This document shows, in pieces, positions 11,639 to 23,553 of a stretch of 64,000 bases of DNA. Location of the stretch: the NCBI GenBank assembly GCA_017506865.1, contig JAFCMP010000001.1, positions 1,984,001 to 2,048,000 on the forward strand, given 5' to 3'. Each line of letters begins with the position of its first letter. Position 1 is the stretch's first letter. The stretch comes from Tribonema minus (Eukaryota > Sar > Xanthophyceae > Tribonematales > Tribonemataceae). The position numbers and the translations under genes are program-made. The notes under the pieces are model-generated. The model did not search any database. It saw nothing but the letters and a program-made list of their open reading frames with translations, and was not told where the DNA came from.

Positions 11639-11854
11639 ATGTTAAGAAGATGTCCATCTGCAGTGCGCAGCGCCTGCCATACAGCTCATATAGCCTCGCC
11701 TCGTGCGCACAAGTGCACGCTCTTGCCCCAATGCAACAGTCCGTCCGATGGTGAAGAGCAATGTCACATGGCGCCACAATGGTGGCGCGAAGCCTTAGCT
11801 GAACTTGCTGGCCTCTGGCCACGCGTCACTTGCGAGTCGCACCAAGTACATGTA

Positions 11855-12117
11855 ATAGTCGCCCACTATTCTGGTCATTATGATCAGAATTGCTACAAAC
11901 TTGCCACTTTGGCAATCGGGTCATTCGGCAGCATTGGGGAGCAGGGACGGAAGCTGCTGGAGGCTGTGGCGACGGAGTATGCCAGCAGGATGTCAGTGCC
12001 CGGAGGAGCACGCCCTAAAGCTCTTAAGGGCATTGCCCTGGCGCGCTTACGCTCGGCACTGTCGGCAGCGCTCCACATGGCGTACTCTGGCCGTGTCATT
12101 ATGACACACATGGCAGA
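11855..12117 (+). mobile_element. Degenerate retroelement-like ORF remnant
   Basis: One open frame contains FGSIGEQGRKLLEAVATEYA and, further on, ALARLRSALSAALHMAYSGR. This resembles the region that follows the reverse transcriptase in algal and protist non-LTR elements, where a short helical segment ends in (V/A)ALQRGNA-like residues. The resemblance is from memory and weak. No catalytic motif is present, so this would be a dead fragment. Confidence 0.4.
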
Positions 12118-12862
12118 ATCCAGGGGGGGGGGGGGCACATGGAGGAGGACGTACCGTCATGTGCCAAATTAGGCCTGTCGGTCAAACATTTAGAATGGCC
12201 AGAAAAAGCACTCAGACACTGAATAAGGATCGCGCAACAAAAGCACCAGGCGCCAGTAGGACACGGCCCTCAAAACACCTTCGAATGGGCACTATATGAC
12301 CATCAGCGGGACATGAAGTCATTGGTCTTTGGTCTGCTTCTGTCTGTTTTGAACCGAATGAACTGAGACAAAACTCAGACTTCTTGAAGTTGCTGTAAAT
12401 GGAGGTCGACCACCTCTCACACACTGCGTAATGGGTCACAAACAGAAGTCGATGAGGCCAAGCAGGCTGCAGCCAGAGGCCCAAGACAGACCAAAGTGCA
12501 ATGAACGTGTGCATCAGTGCAACGGCACCTGTCATCTGCTTGCATGCTGTGCGTCGTGTGCCTCCCCAACATGAGGGTGACCAAAAAAGCGCCACCAGGC
12601 CTAAAAAGGAATGCATGATAAAACACCCAGGCCTAATTAGGATCGGTGCTTGGTACGCTCCTAATTCTTGACTGACCGGCCTAATTTGGCATGACGGTAG
12701 GGGAGGATCCCGAGATGCCATTTGGCGGCGGCGGCGTTTGAGTGGTTGTCGTTGAGACACTTTCAGACTGTCACATGACATGTAGATTCCGTACAGCAAG
12801 CTTCAAGTTAGATGCATTCATCTGGGCTTTTTCGCGCCCTGAGCGAGAATTAATAAAAAGTA
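12118..12862 (+). mobile_element. Dispersed repeat family, copy 1 (interrupted)
   Basis: 12118-12153 plus 12698-12862 match the complement of 57428-57616 closely. The match runs from CCAGGGGGG through GCCATTTGGCGGCGGCGGCG to GAGCGAGAATTAATAAAAAG, which includes an AATAAA-type signal. The two blocks are separated by the 544-bp insertion at 12154-12697. It is probably the 3' end of a transposable element, because the uninterrupted copy carries an ORF ending in EDPEMPFGGGGV. Confidence 0.8.
12154..12697. mobile_element. 544-bp non-autonomous DNA transposon with terminal inverted repeats and TA duplication
   Basis: The left end reads CCGTCATGTGCCAAATTAGG and the right end, complemented, CCGTCATGCCAAATTAGGCC. 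The inverted repeat extends about 35 bp with small gaps. TA flanks both sides (12152-12153 and 12698-12699). The empty site is seen in the same window: at 57586-57587 the related repeat has a single TA with unbroken flanks. A TA duplication fits Tc1/mariner-type or similar transposases. The element is too short to encode one, and no open frame inside it looks like a transposase. Confidence 0.88.
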
Positions 12863-13539
12863 CATGTAGATGGACAAGCTTCCAGGCATGCAGCCTACAT
12901 TTGCGAGCGCAGGAGTACCACGCATGTGGCTTGTCAGGCGATATGTCCACCCCCCCCCAACAGGCGCATCCTACGCCGTAAACGCTCCTCATGACAGCAA
13001 ACCAGCCCAGGCATCCCCGCCACCTGCGACCGCACTGCCAGCTCGCCTTCACCGGCCTCTGTGCTGCTACATCAATGCCTCTGACAGCGTGACCGTGCGT
13101 CCGCACGTCGCTGGTGGCTGCCGCTTTCAACTTGAGAAGTGGGAGCATTCACCAGGAACCCCTGGGCAAAGGCGTTACAGCAGCGGCGGCGGCACAGCCA
13201 CCACACCGGTGCGCAGTGCGCAGCACACTGCGCACACCTTCCCCGCTCAGCAGCGCCGCTGCTATCACCGCGTCGTCCCTTCACTCCGTCAGCGGCAGCG
13301 CGGCCGCCGCACCCTCCTGCGAGATCGCTCCTTGCGGCGGCCGCTGTGCTCAAAAGACCGCGCAAACCATCGACAACGTTACAGGTGTATACACCTTCAA
13401 AGTTTGATGAGCGCGGCGTAGCACTCCCTGCGCCGATGCGCAGGGGCGAGGACTTGCGTGGTTGACCTGGGCCCGCGGCGCGCACAGCAGCTCAACCTCA
13501 CTGGCAATGCGCGCGGACGACAACAGCGGCAGGTTGGAC

Positions 13540-14010
13540 TGGAGCCGCGTGAAAGATCCACAGGGGCCGCCCGCTGCCGAACGGGTCCGAGGTGTGCAGC
13601 AGCAGCGCGCCGCCGCGTCGAGAGGTGCACGTGCGGGCGCCGCGTCACAGGGGGCTCTGGGGTCGCAAGGCGGGAACGATGGCGACGATTCGGAGGAGGA
13701 GGAGGAGGAGAGCTCTGCGCATGCCCTACCAGCTGGCGTGCAGTTGCAGACCTGCGGCGCGGCAGGGGCTGCGTACAGCCCTCTGAAGAGGCCGTGCGTT
13801 TGCAGACCTGCGGACGGCAGGGCTGCTGCGTGCAGCCCTCCGTCTCTGAATTGTCGCCATCGTAGCCGCCTTGCAACCCCGGAGCGCCCTGTGATGCGGC
13901 GCCCGCACCTGCACCCCCCACAGGCGGCGACGCTGCTGCTGGGCACCCTGGATCTGTCCGGCAGCGGGCGGGCCGCTGATCGCGCGCCTGTGGATCTTTT
14001 CACACGGCTC
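13540..14010. repeat. Large imperfect inverted repeat (palindrome)
   Basis: The left arm at about 13540-13700 matches the complement of the right arm at about 13840-14010; GAAAGATCCACAGG on the left meets GAAAAGATCCACAGG on the right complement. Each arm can encode a similar peptide on its own strand (GAASQGALGSQGGNDGDDSE versus GAASQGAPGLQGGYDGDNSE). The spacer holds tandem copies of GCAGACCTGCGG. No splice pattern supports a gene here. Confidence 0.72.
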
Positions 14011-14486
14011 CCGTGCTTTGTCTAGAGAGGTTTCCAGATGCTGCGCTGCCAGTTTTGTTTCGTGTGCACCTCATCCCCGTTGCACTGTCCTGCCGGTACT
14101 TGCCCATGCCTTAAATCGACTGCGCTGCAAGCTTCCTTCTCGTGGCTCAAGCCTCGGCACCTGCGTGCTTGCGATACCTAGCAAGTTGGAGCGACGCTGC
14201 TTAACAAGCTAGCGGGGTGTCAGATCCCCCGGCCTTAAGGAAGGTGTGCTGTTTTTTTGATCAATTGACACACGCCGACTACTACAGGTTGTCAACAGCG
14301 GTGGAAGCGTGGCGATTGGCGCCAGGAAAGCGACCAAGCCGCCGGACCTCAGTGGTGAACGCGCACTGTCTCTGGATGGCGGCTACTGTTCCATCCTGAC
14401 CCGCATCAAGGATAATAACTACCAATAAAGCACCACATAAGCAAGCACACGATACAAGGTGCCAGGCGGTGAGGCTTCAGCACACC

Positions 14487-17400
14487 ATGGACTACACCGG
14501 CAATGGACCGAGCGCCCCTACGCCGGCGGCGCCTCTCAACTACACGATCCCCAAGAAAAAAAGACCTCTGCTTGACAACAGCAATCATGGCACCAGCACG
14601 AACCCTACTACGCCTCCCATGCCTCAACAACAGCAGCAGCCACCGCTAATAGCGCCCGTTGCGCGAGAAAGTATCCACCAGCTTGCCCGCAGCCGTCTGC
14701 TCAAGAAACGCCACCGCCCCGACCCATCTGCTTTGAGCACTTGCACCGCGCCTTGGAGCAGCCACACGGAGAGACCTACCGACGCCTCTAAGGGCTTTGG
14801 CGAAGTGGAGAGAGCACCACATAGCGGGCAGCGTGACGACGCTGTAGCGGCGGCGGAGGAGGGGCGGGTCCGATGTGAAGGCGCTCAGTTCCAGCCAAGC
14901 TCAAGTCCGGAAGATCGAGGGAATAACAGATGGCAGCAGCAGCGGCCACAGGACGTGGCGGCCCCTGCAATTGCCGAAGCAGCTATGGAAGTCAAGGCCA
15001 CGGCACAGGGTTCATTGATGCTCGGCTCCGAAAAGCCGATGATGGATGTGGAAGGAGGCTCGGGGGTGCAGCCGCGGGATCCACAAGTCGCCATGTGCTC
15101 GCCAACAGGCCCCAACAGCGCCAACAGCGGTCTCTCAGGGTCCCTCACCACCAGCAGTATCGGCAGCACTGACAGCGCGCCAGCAGCGCCGCAGCCAGCG
15201 CCCCAGCAGCTGACGCGCGCAGCCTGGGACGGCGTGAGCGCTGCTGCTGCTGCTGCTGCTGCCGCTGCCGTCGTCCGAGATGACGGCGCTGTTGCTGTCG
15301 GTGCTGCAGCCAGCAGCTACCCAGTTGGACAACATATCTACGGCGATACGGCAAGTGGCAGCTGGGACCCGGCGCTGCGGCAATCCGTCGCGGACCACGC
15401 GCGCGAGCACGTGTCGCCTCAGGCCAAGCACCGCTACAGCCGCAGCCGCGCAGCGATGCTGGAGGTGAAATCGGAGCCCGTGCCGCTCGCCGCGCCGCCG
15501 TCCGTCAACAGATACGGCGACGCGCCAGCTGCGATGGACCTTTCACCGCAGACAGCGGCACACGGCATGGCGCAGCAGCAGCAGCCGGCAGGCGATGCGG
15601 GCGCGGCAGTTCACCCGCACAAACGCCGGCGCCGCGCGCTGCTCGCCGCCGCCGTCGCCGCCAACGCAGCCGCTGACAGCGGCGGCGGCGCGGTTCCGGG
15701 CGTCGGCATCTCGGCCAGCGCAAGCGCGCAGGGGGATGCGCAGCGGCAGGCGATCATCGAGGCGCCGGCGCGTTCTAGCGGCGGCGGTCAGGCGAAGCGA
15801 GTCAAGAGCGAGGGCGGAGAGCGGCGCGTGCGGCGCGCACCGCGGCCGCTGCCGCAGCAGCAGCAGCAGCAGCAGCAGGCGCCGCCGCAGCAGCAGCAGG
15901 CGCCGCCGCAGCAGCAGCCGCGGCGGCGGAGAAGCGACGGGCCCCGCAGGCCACGGAGTAAGGCCGCGGCGGCAATAGTGAAGGCGGAAGCGGCGCTCGT
16001 TGCAAATCACATGCCCACGACCGCTGCGGCGGCCGTACCAACGGCACCAGCTGCGGACATGCTGCCAGCGGCGGCGGTAGCGGCGTCAGCGGCGGCGGCG
16101 ACACCAGCTGGGCCAACCGCAGCAGCAGCGGCGGCGGCAGCACCGGCAGCAGCACCGGCCGGCGCTGCGGCGGAGGCACCGGCGTCTTCGCGCTCCGGCC
16201 GCGCGCGCAAGCCCGTGCTCAAGTTTGTGTCGTGGGAGCAGGGGGACCTGCGCACGGCGGCGAAGGGCGTGCGCAGCGGCGCGCCCAGCGGCAGCAGGGG
16301 CGACGGCAGCGGCGGCGGCGGCGCGGCGACGGCTCCGCGCAGCCAGTCGCGGCGCTCCGCCAGCCGCAAGCGCCCGCGCAGCGGCAGCGACGCTGCCGCC
16401 GCCGCTGCTGCTGCTGCCGCCGCTACCACCATGCCTGTCAGTGCGGAGCATGCGCAGCTCTCGGTGGCGGCAGCGGCGGCGCGGCCGTGCGCAGCTGCGG
16501 CAGGCGAGGCGGACGTTGGGGGGCAGGGCGGTGATGCGGCAGGGGTGGCGGCAGCGCCGCAGCAGCGGCGGCGGCGGCGGCCGCAGCGGCGCGTGGAGGA
16601 GAGCTCGGAGTCGGGGAGCGACGAGGAGGGGTCTGGGGCGCGCGCGTTTGACTGGTGCCGCTTGGAGGAGCAGGCGCGCGAAGTCGCCGCCATGATCATG
16701 GCTCAGGTATGTATAGTTATGGTGTGTGGTGACAGCGCTCAGCGCTGCAGTCGCATTGCAGGCGACGTTGGCGTGGCGTTGGAACGGCGGAGCGCGCTGG
16801 CGCATGTGAAGAGATGTCGCACAGGGCGCACGGGGGGGGGGCGAGAACAGGGCGGCGCTCACTTGCACCTGTACATACCATTTATGAGTAGATCCTGCAT
16901 CTTAGGGCTGGCTAATGGTGCTGCCAGCTGTTGTCGCAGCTGCAGCTGCTGCTGCACGAAGGCTCACAGGCCTAGCATCGGGGTAAGCGTTTGGCGCCGC
17001 CAACACTGCTGCTGCGGCAGCTGCTGCGCGCCTGCGCAAGCTAGCTGGTAATTCGACCGCCAGCGGCTGCAGTGAAACAGGTGCTTGTCAAGGAGCACTT
17101 CCACAATACCCTTGTTGAGCGCAGCATCAGCAGCTGCGGAGGGCTGCTGCGCATGTGCGAACACATCGGGCATCGCTACTGCCATTACTATTCCCTGTCT
17201 CGCGCACATCTGACGGCACCTCTGCCCGTTCGCGCACGCCTCATCCAACAGAAGCGGCTCCTGGGCAAGGGCGCCAGCGGCGCCGCCGGCGACGCCGCCG
17301 CTGCTGCCGCGGCGGCGGGCGCGGCGGCGATGGGCGAGGACACGGACGAGGACGTGTGCCTGCGGCGCAGCGCGCGCGCGGCGGGCGGCGGCCAGCTGGA

Positions 17401-20400
17401 CTCCATCTGCGTGCAGAAGCTGCTGGCGAACCTGCGCGCGGACCACCGCGACGTCGAGGTGAGCACTCCCGCACCGGGTGTGCGTTGCCGCGCCGCGCGA
17501 CGCAGCGCGGACGGCGCAGCAGCGCGTGCGTGCGGCGCGATGATGTTTGCAGACGCACTCTGCGGTGGCCGGCGACCATGTGCCAACAAACCTGCGTGGG
17601 AGCTCACGTGATGTCGAGGTGCGCGCTGCCGCCGGGTGCCAACACAGCATTTTTGTGGGGTGGGGGCATGTAGTCTAGGTGCTTGAAGTACGCCTTCGGC
17701 TCGCTGCATGCGATGGCCATGAAGCAGGTGATGACAAATTGGTGTGCACTCCAGCTGCCGCGTCGCCGTGTGCGTTGCTGCACTGTGCGCTTGGGACTTT
17801 AAAGATACTCTGTCGTGTATGGTCAGTGGGGCCGGCCAGAAAGGTAGAGTCAACGCGCGCGCGCCGAAGCTGCTGCTGCCGCGCGCAGTCTCTGCCATGG
17901 CGTCAAACATGAGCACTGCCGCTCGCCGTTGTTCATTGGTCCACCCTCAGCGCATAAATGAGGGCGGTGTCAGTGGCGGAGCGCTGCTGAGCTCTGGTGT
18001 GATCGCAGGGCGGCATGCCCAAATTGCCACTCAGAAACGACAATGCACTCACAGCCCGCGTTTGGTAATGGCACCACTACGACTCGTCCTCGACTGTTCC
18101 ACACAAAACACGACGTGCTGCCGCATGCACCTGATGACGCCTGACAAGCTGACCGCCGCCGCCGCTTCCGCGGCCGCTGCTGCGCGCAGGTCCTGAAGCT
18201 GCACCACTACCTGAGCCCCGATGCAAACACGGCTGTCATGGACGCGGTACTGGACGCGCTCGCGAGCAACACCAACTGCCAGGCGCTGTACATGCAGAAC
18301 TTCAACTCAGGCGTCACCGACGACCAGATCGACGCCCTCGCGGCCATCCTGCGCACGCACGACAGGCTCTGGTGCCTCAACCTCGGCGAGCTGTACAAGG
18401 TGAGGCGCCAGGGGGGGGGTGTTGTACCCCAGTGATGCGGGTTGTACCCCAGTGATGCGGAAACGCTGATGGGAAGCTTCTGCTGGGAGCTGCACGACAC
18501 GCCTGCACATGTCCGCTCTCATTTTGTCATTCGCCACACTCTCTCTGTTTGAGACGCCCCCCCCCCCCCCCCCCCTCTCCCCTCCTTCCCTCCCCCCTTC
18601 ACACTGCGCTTATTACTTCAACAGGTGACACTCGACCGCTGGTGGAAGTTGTGCGAGGAGCTGGGCGGCACGCACGTCACGCACACGATCTCTCACTTTG
18701 TCTTTCCTGCACACTCTCTACTTTTGAGACGCCTTCACGCGATGAATCATGTGCCTGACCACCACACACACCCCCCTTGCGCGCACGCTTACTACTTACT
18801 ACTTCAACAGGTGACGCTGGACCGCTGGTGGAAGTTCTGCGAGGAGCTGCGCGGCACGCACGTGACGCACATGTACCTCAGCGAGCACGTGCTCACGGCG
18901 GACCTCAAGACGGCCATGCGCGACGCGATACGCGCCAACCGCGCCAAGCACGCGCTGCACAAGGACGTGGACAACCTCGCCGTCATCGAGCGCTGCACCA
19001 ACATGTGGTGGAACCCCATCAACGCGCGCGACCTGCAGGTGCGCGCGCACGCACACTCATATTTAGACGATATACATGTGTATATACATGGACCATGCGC
19101 CGTGCGCCATGCCCCTCGTCCACTGCTGCCGGCGCCGAGGCTCATAGGGAGATGGCATGTGGAGTGCTTCAGCGGACATGAAGCTGACATGTATGTGGTG
19201 GAGCCCCATCAACGCGCGCGACTTGCAGGTGCGCGCGCGCGCATACATGTAGACCATATACATGTATGTAATCATTAAGTCTCTGTACATAGAAGTATGG
19301 AAACGAATCAACAGATGGTAGAGTACTACAAGGTGTGGTTGGCCGCCAGTGCCTTCCACCAATGACCGCGGCCGCCGCTGCTGCGGTCATTGGCCACGAG
19401 TCAAACAGTGCCACCATATGTATTGCATGCAAAACGGCATGTCACCCCCGCAACGAGTGGTGGCAGCGCGCCGCTGTTGACCGCGCGCGCGCAATCTGCA
19501 TGTGTGTGCGCATTCCTCCCTTTGCACCGGAAAAGCTTGTTGCCTGCCGCCCATCGCAGTGCTGGGAGCGGCGGTGGCGTTGCCGGCGATGGCCTTTTCG
19601 GCTTTCATGCGCCTGTGGGCACGGAGCTCTTTCTGTTAGGGGTGGCGTGGGGGGGGGGGGTGGCGTTAAAGAGGGGGGGAGGCAGGGGCGCTCTCAGCTC
19701 ATACGTTGTCTGATGAGGACAAGGGCGGGAACGGCGCGTGCGCGCTGGCGCGATATCAGCAGATGCTCGCGCCCGTTCCCGCTGCGGTCCTCAGTGCCGC
19801 CACCGCTCCCTCCCACTCCCCATTCCTATGCTCAAAAGGTATACTCGACGACGAAGCGCCGTGAGTAGTAGACAAAGGTCCTGAGTAACCTCCGCTGCTC
19901 ACCCCCCCTTGCCCCCCCTCCACCGCCCACCGCGCGGCAGGTGGCCATGGTGCAGCGCGGCCTGTCGACGCGCGTGCGGCCGCGCGCGGACCCTGCCTCC
20001 AAGGCCGGCGGCGGCGGCAGCGGCGGCAGCGGCGGCGCAGCGCGCTTCGAGCCCTGCTCGCTGCACACCGACAAGAGCGCGGCCGTGCTCGCCGGCGCCG
20101 CCGCTGCGGCCATCGTGCTCAGCGGCGGCGCAGCCGTGGATCGCTGCGGCGGCGACGCGTGCCTCAGCAGTTTTGCTGCCGCCGATGGCCGCGGCGGCAG
20201 CGGTGATGGCGGCGGCGGCGGCGGCGACGGCGCTGGCTGCAAAGTCGAAGTCTTTGGCAGCAGCGTGGGCGCGTGCGGCGGCGGCGGCAGCAGCGGCATC
20301 AGCGGCGGCGACAGCGGCAGTGGCAGCTGCGGTGGCACCGTAGCCCAGAGCGGAGTCAACAACTACTGCTGCGGTGGCAACAGCAGCGCAGTGCGTGACC

Positions 20401-20519
20401 ACAGCAGCAGCATGCCAATCAACACCTACGGCAGCATCGGTGGCAGCGCTGGCGGCAGCGCAGGCGGCAACGGCGGCGTCAGCAAGCCCGCGCCTACGCG
20501 GCTGATTGTTGAAGTCTGA
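14487..20519 (+). CDS. Low-complexity, probably nuclear protein with C-terminal LRR-like domain ending in a WWNPIN motif
   Basis: Five exons, 14487-16706, 17252-17458, 18190-18399, 18811-19038 and 19941-20519, all phase 0 with good splice sites, give 1147 aa. The ATG at 14487 (ACACCATGG) is preferred to a GTG at 14469. Residues 1-740 are disordered with Ala, Gln, Ser and basic runs and several sumoylation-type motifs (VKSEP, VKSEG, VKAEA). Basic patches (KKKRP, HKRRRR, SRKRPRS) look like nuclear signals. Residues 741-955 form a leucine-rich-repeat/RNI-like region (LKLHHYLSPDANTAV, CQALYMQNFNSGVTDDQID, LWCLNLGELYK). It ends with DLKTAMRDAIRANRAKH and IERCTNMWWNPINA, a combination I associate with LRR-like proteins of stramenopiles and other algae. 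The tail is Gly/Ser-rich. Role unknown; a chromatin or transcription link is inference. Confidence 0.8.
18613..18688 (+). repeat. Upstream copy of exon 4 acceptor and 5' edge
   Basis: ACTTCAACAG followed by LDRWWKLCEELGGTHVTH copies 18801-18873 (true exon: LDRWWKFCEELRGTHVTH), then diverges. It could act as a decoy or alternative exon start. Confidence 0.85.
19188..19262 (+). repeat. Downstream copy of exon 4 tail with donor
   Basis: MWWSPINARDLQ plus GTGCGCGCGC copies the end of exon 4 (MWWNPINARDLQ, donor at 19039) and the first intron bases, including the ATATACATGT stretch. Confidence 0.85.
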
Positions 20520-22360
20520 TGCTTCAACAACGAGGGACGGCTTCAGCACCGGCCACGCAAATGCTTCAATGCACACTGGTCCGAACCAGTCGGTGTGGTG
20601 GGGGGGTACACAGCCTCTGCCTGCGGGCGCAGCAGAGGCGGGAAGGGCGGGAGGAAGCCCTTTGCACACTTTTGCAGCGAGTATCAGCTAAACGCGGCCA
20701 CGCGCTGCGCGGCAGCAGAACAGCAGCACCTGCTGAGCAACGACGTATTGCTCTCTGTTGCGTGCTGCTGCGGCGCGCGCGCCTGCCGCACTTCGAAATC
20801 CCTTTGTCGCGGCGCGCAGCGGCGCGGCCGTTTTTGTGTGTGCGTCACTTGATATAGCGACCGCGGCGGCCGTTGCGGCGTGCCGCGAGAAACGTTGCCC
20901 CCTGCTGCCCAGCGTGCAGCAGCGCTCATCGGATGTGCGCCAAAATTGAAGCGCGCCGCGCGCACATACACATCCGGAAACGACATGGATATCGACACTC
21001 TCAGCATTGCGCGCTCGCTGCTTGTCTGCGCGCTGCTGTTGCCGCGGCAGTTTGCCCATGTTTATTCTTTGTTCAAAGGTTGTGAAGCTGGATGCCTGAG
21101 CGATGACGCGCTCGGCTCGTGATGGCATGGCTCCGCACGTGTGCATCGGCGCTTCTAGCGTGTGTTTGCGCTGGTCGGGATGCCGGCGCATGACCGCGCG
21201 CCCTGCAGCTGCTCTTGTCCTGCGTCCACACGAGGAGTGTGCAAGCGCTGGTCGCGGCCAAGGAATCTCGGTGAACAATGATCAACTGCGGCTACGGCGT
21301 TGCATCGATGCACATGCATACTCTATGATCGTACTACTTGCTATACAAAGACTTGCTATACAAAAAGCCCAAATACGAAATAAACAAGAGTACACGTGCG
21401 TGATTCACACACCTCTCCTCGTGAACCAGAAGCGCCCAGGTGCTGGACTCAATGCTATTCATGTGAATTGTCAATGGCTTGTTGTGACATGACACGAAGG
21501 CTCGACCGCATTCTATGTCATCGCCACGGTGGCATCCTGGCCCATGTGAATTTTTGAAAAGGCGCGAAGCGAAACTGAAGCAGCGCTCCGCGTCGCAGTA
21601 ACGTTGCTTCGGCCCCATATGCTCACCTGAGCACCCCGACAATGGCGGCACAGCGGAGTCAAGCGAGCGTCCTATCATTGCTGTTGCACCATGGGTATGC
21701 AGAAGTGAGGACGTTCCCACATATTGGTCGGCTGCCTGCTGCATGAGGGCGGCTGACGAATGCTGAGCACCGTTGCAATGCGCATGGCATGCATCTTCAT
21801 GCATACATGCTGACTGACGCAGTGACCGCGCGCTTTCCGTCAGCGCGTGACGGTGAAGCATTCCCCAGTGCCAGTCTGACTCGCAGCAGGCAGATACGCA
21901 TGCTGCAAAGCCCTTCGTGGTGGATGTGACAGCATTCTGCGCACACGCCTGAACAACATGCTTGTTGCTGAGGCATGAGGACCGTCGCCGCTGCCACATG
22001 ACACATCAACGCTGCACAAAGCATGGACTACAGGAGTGTACCCACACGCAAGGCAGATTGGTTGTCACACAGAGAGCATGGCAGAAAGTCACACGTTCAG
22101 GCTCTGGCAAGCTCCGCTGCTGGCTTTCATTCAACGATCGTGTACACAAACGGTCTGTGTCGCGGCTGAGCAGCTGACGCGCATGTTGTGCGCGCAAATG
22201 ATGCAGCAAACGGCGCTCGCTGCGTTGCCGAGGCCTCGCAACCCAACACACAAGCACACACACGACGTCTGCTACGGCTACTGAACTGCAATCACTGCGG
22301 GCAAACGACGCACACTTACTAAGGGCGGCTGTACTCGTCGCCGATGCGCCCTCGGTCTCC
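20520..22360. other. Intergenic, no gene supported
   Basis: Short open frames overlap on both strands without splice logic or recognisable domains. The nearest genes are tail to tail (20519 plus, 22361 minus). Confidence 0.55.
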
Positions 22361-22972
22361 CTAAAACAGCCACGCTATGCCCACTACCGCTGCTGCTACA
22401 GCCACTGCTCCTGCTCGCAAAGCGCCTGCACCTGAGGTGACCCTACATGGGCCTGACTGCCACACGCATTCCAGGTACCCCCCCAGCAGCGTGGTCTGAT
22501 CGAGCGGGTAGCACAGCAAGCTGCGATCCGCCGAGAGGGTACCGTCGAACGCATTCTTGAAGGCAAGCTCCGCCTCGCCGCACTTGTCGAGCATGTCTGC
22601 CTGGGCGTAGGTTGCACCCACCAGCAGGCACTCCCTGCATACGGCGTTTGCAAAGCAGGCCGTGGCGTTCGCAGCGCAAAGGTTGTATTTTTGCTTACTC
22701 GCTGTGGCCAGTTGTCTGCCGCCGTGGTCTTCATACGGTTGCTCCGCGCCCTGCTGCTGCTGCTGATGATGACCATAGGACTCATGTGCCTCTGCTGCGG
22801 CCTCTGCGGGGTGGCTTCTCGCTATCGCCTCTGCGAGCTGCTGCTGCTGAAGGTGCTTCCTAGAACCCCTGAAGCTGAGGTCCGCGTCTGGTGAAACCAC
22901 CACATCCCCCCTGCACGGCAGCCACGTCAGGCTGCACGCCGTGCAGATCAGCGCCAGTGTTCGCATGCTCAT
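22361..22972 (-). CDS. Small secreted cysteine-rich protein, probably GPI-anchored
   Basis: A single exon of 203 aa. It starts with MSMRTLALICTACSLTWLP, a signal peptide, and a second Met at residue 3 is an alternative start. A Gln/His-rich, probably flexible segment (HHQQQQQ) follows. The folded part (about residues 110-185) has eight cysteines, LC-AC-VCREC-KC-LC-EC-PC, enough for four disulfides, and an N-glycosylation site (NAT). The C-terminus is a hydrophobic tail after SGAGA (GAVAVAAAVVGIAWLF), typical of GPI attachment. No named family is recognised. It is divergent from the PX-EDR2 gene. A cell-surface role is inferred from the topology. Confidence 0.75.
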   Translation of the reverse strand: MSMRTLALICTACSLTWLPCRGDVVVSPDADLSFRGSRKHLQQQQLAEAIARSHPAEAAAEAHESYGHHQQQQQGAEQPYEDHGGRQLATASKQKYNLCAANATACFANAVCRECLLVGATYAQADMLDKCGEAELAFKNAFDGTLSADRSLLCYPLDQTTLLGGYLECVWQSGPCRVTSGAGALRAGAVAVAAAVVGIAWLF

Positions 22973-23553
22973 GCCCCCGCTCCTATACGCTTATTTGAGC
23001 TGCTTGGTCTCCTCCTGAAGATGCTCGGGGTTCTCTGGGTTTAACGTGCTATTGCTGTCGTCCACCCAGCGCCATGAGCTATCTGAGACCTGCCGTGCGC
23101 TGTTCTGATCTGCTGCTTCGCCCAGGCCTTTCCGCGCTGCTCCCAACGCTCGCCTGTTTGCTAAGATGTGAAATGGGAGAAAAGCCAGTGGCCGTTACGT
23201 GAGATGATACCTACCGCTCCGCCCCCCCAATCCACCCCTCTAATCCGAGCCGACAACGCTCTGCTAGAAGGACGCGAGGATCTGCACAGAGCACCAGTCA
23301 CCTGTCCTGCACGTCTCTCGCCAGATCTGAAGAGAGCAGACTCAGGGATCGCCACGCAAATGCTGTCCTAGAACACGAGATTCGCACTCACACACCGAAG
23401 TGGCGCAGCAGCAGTGGAACGCGATCAGCGCAATCATGATTTGCAGCTGTAGCTCAGAGTCTTCTGTAGAGCGCTGAGCTTTGATCAGCTCTGGCCCGCA
23501 ACTGGGTTGTGTGCGAGCCCGCCAGGCAGCAGGGTGCGTAGCGGAGACACCAA
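22973..23553. promoter_or_regulatory. Intergenic region between divergent GPI-protein and PX-EDR2 genes
   Basis: 581 bp between start codons at 22972 (minus) and 23554 (plus). Likely carries both promoters; no clear TATA box seen. A tRNA-like relic (GTAGCTCAGAG...GTAGAGCGCTG) lies near 23450-23480. Confidence 0.45.

Noticed and set aside
12212-12799. 195-codon minus-strand frame across the TIR element
   Set aside because: It crosses the element boundary and shows no transposase motif; probably chance.
14469-14486. GTG start six codons upstream of the LRR-type gene ATG
   Set aside because: A eukaryotic nuclear gene should start at the ATG at 14487, which has a good context.
23443-23520. tRNA-like sequence (GTAGCTCAGAG ... 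GTAGAGCGCTG)
   Set aside because: D and anticodon stems can form, but the base before the anticodon is C, the T arm lacks TTCGA and the acceptor ends do not pair. At best a tRNA-derived relic.
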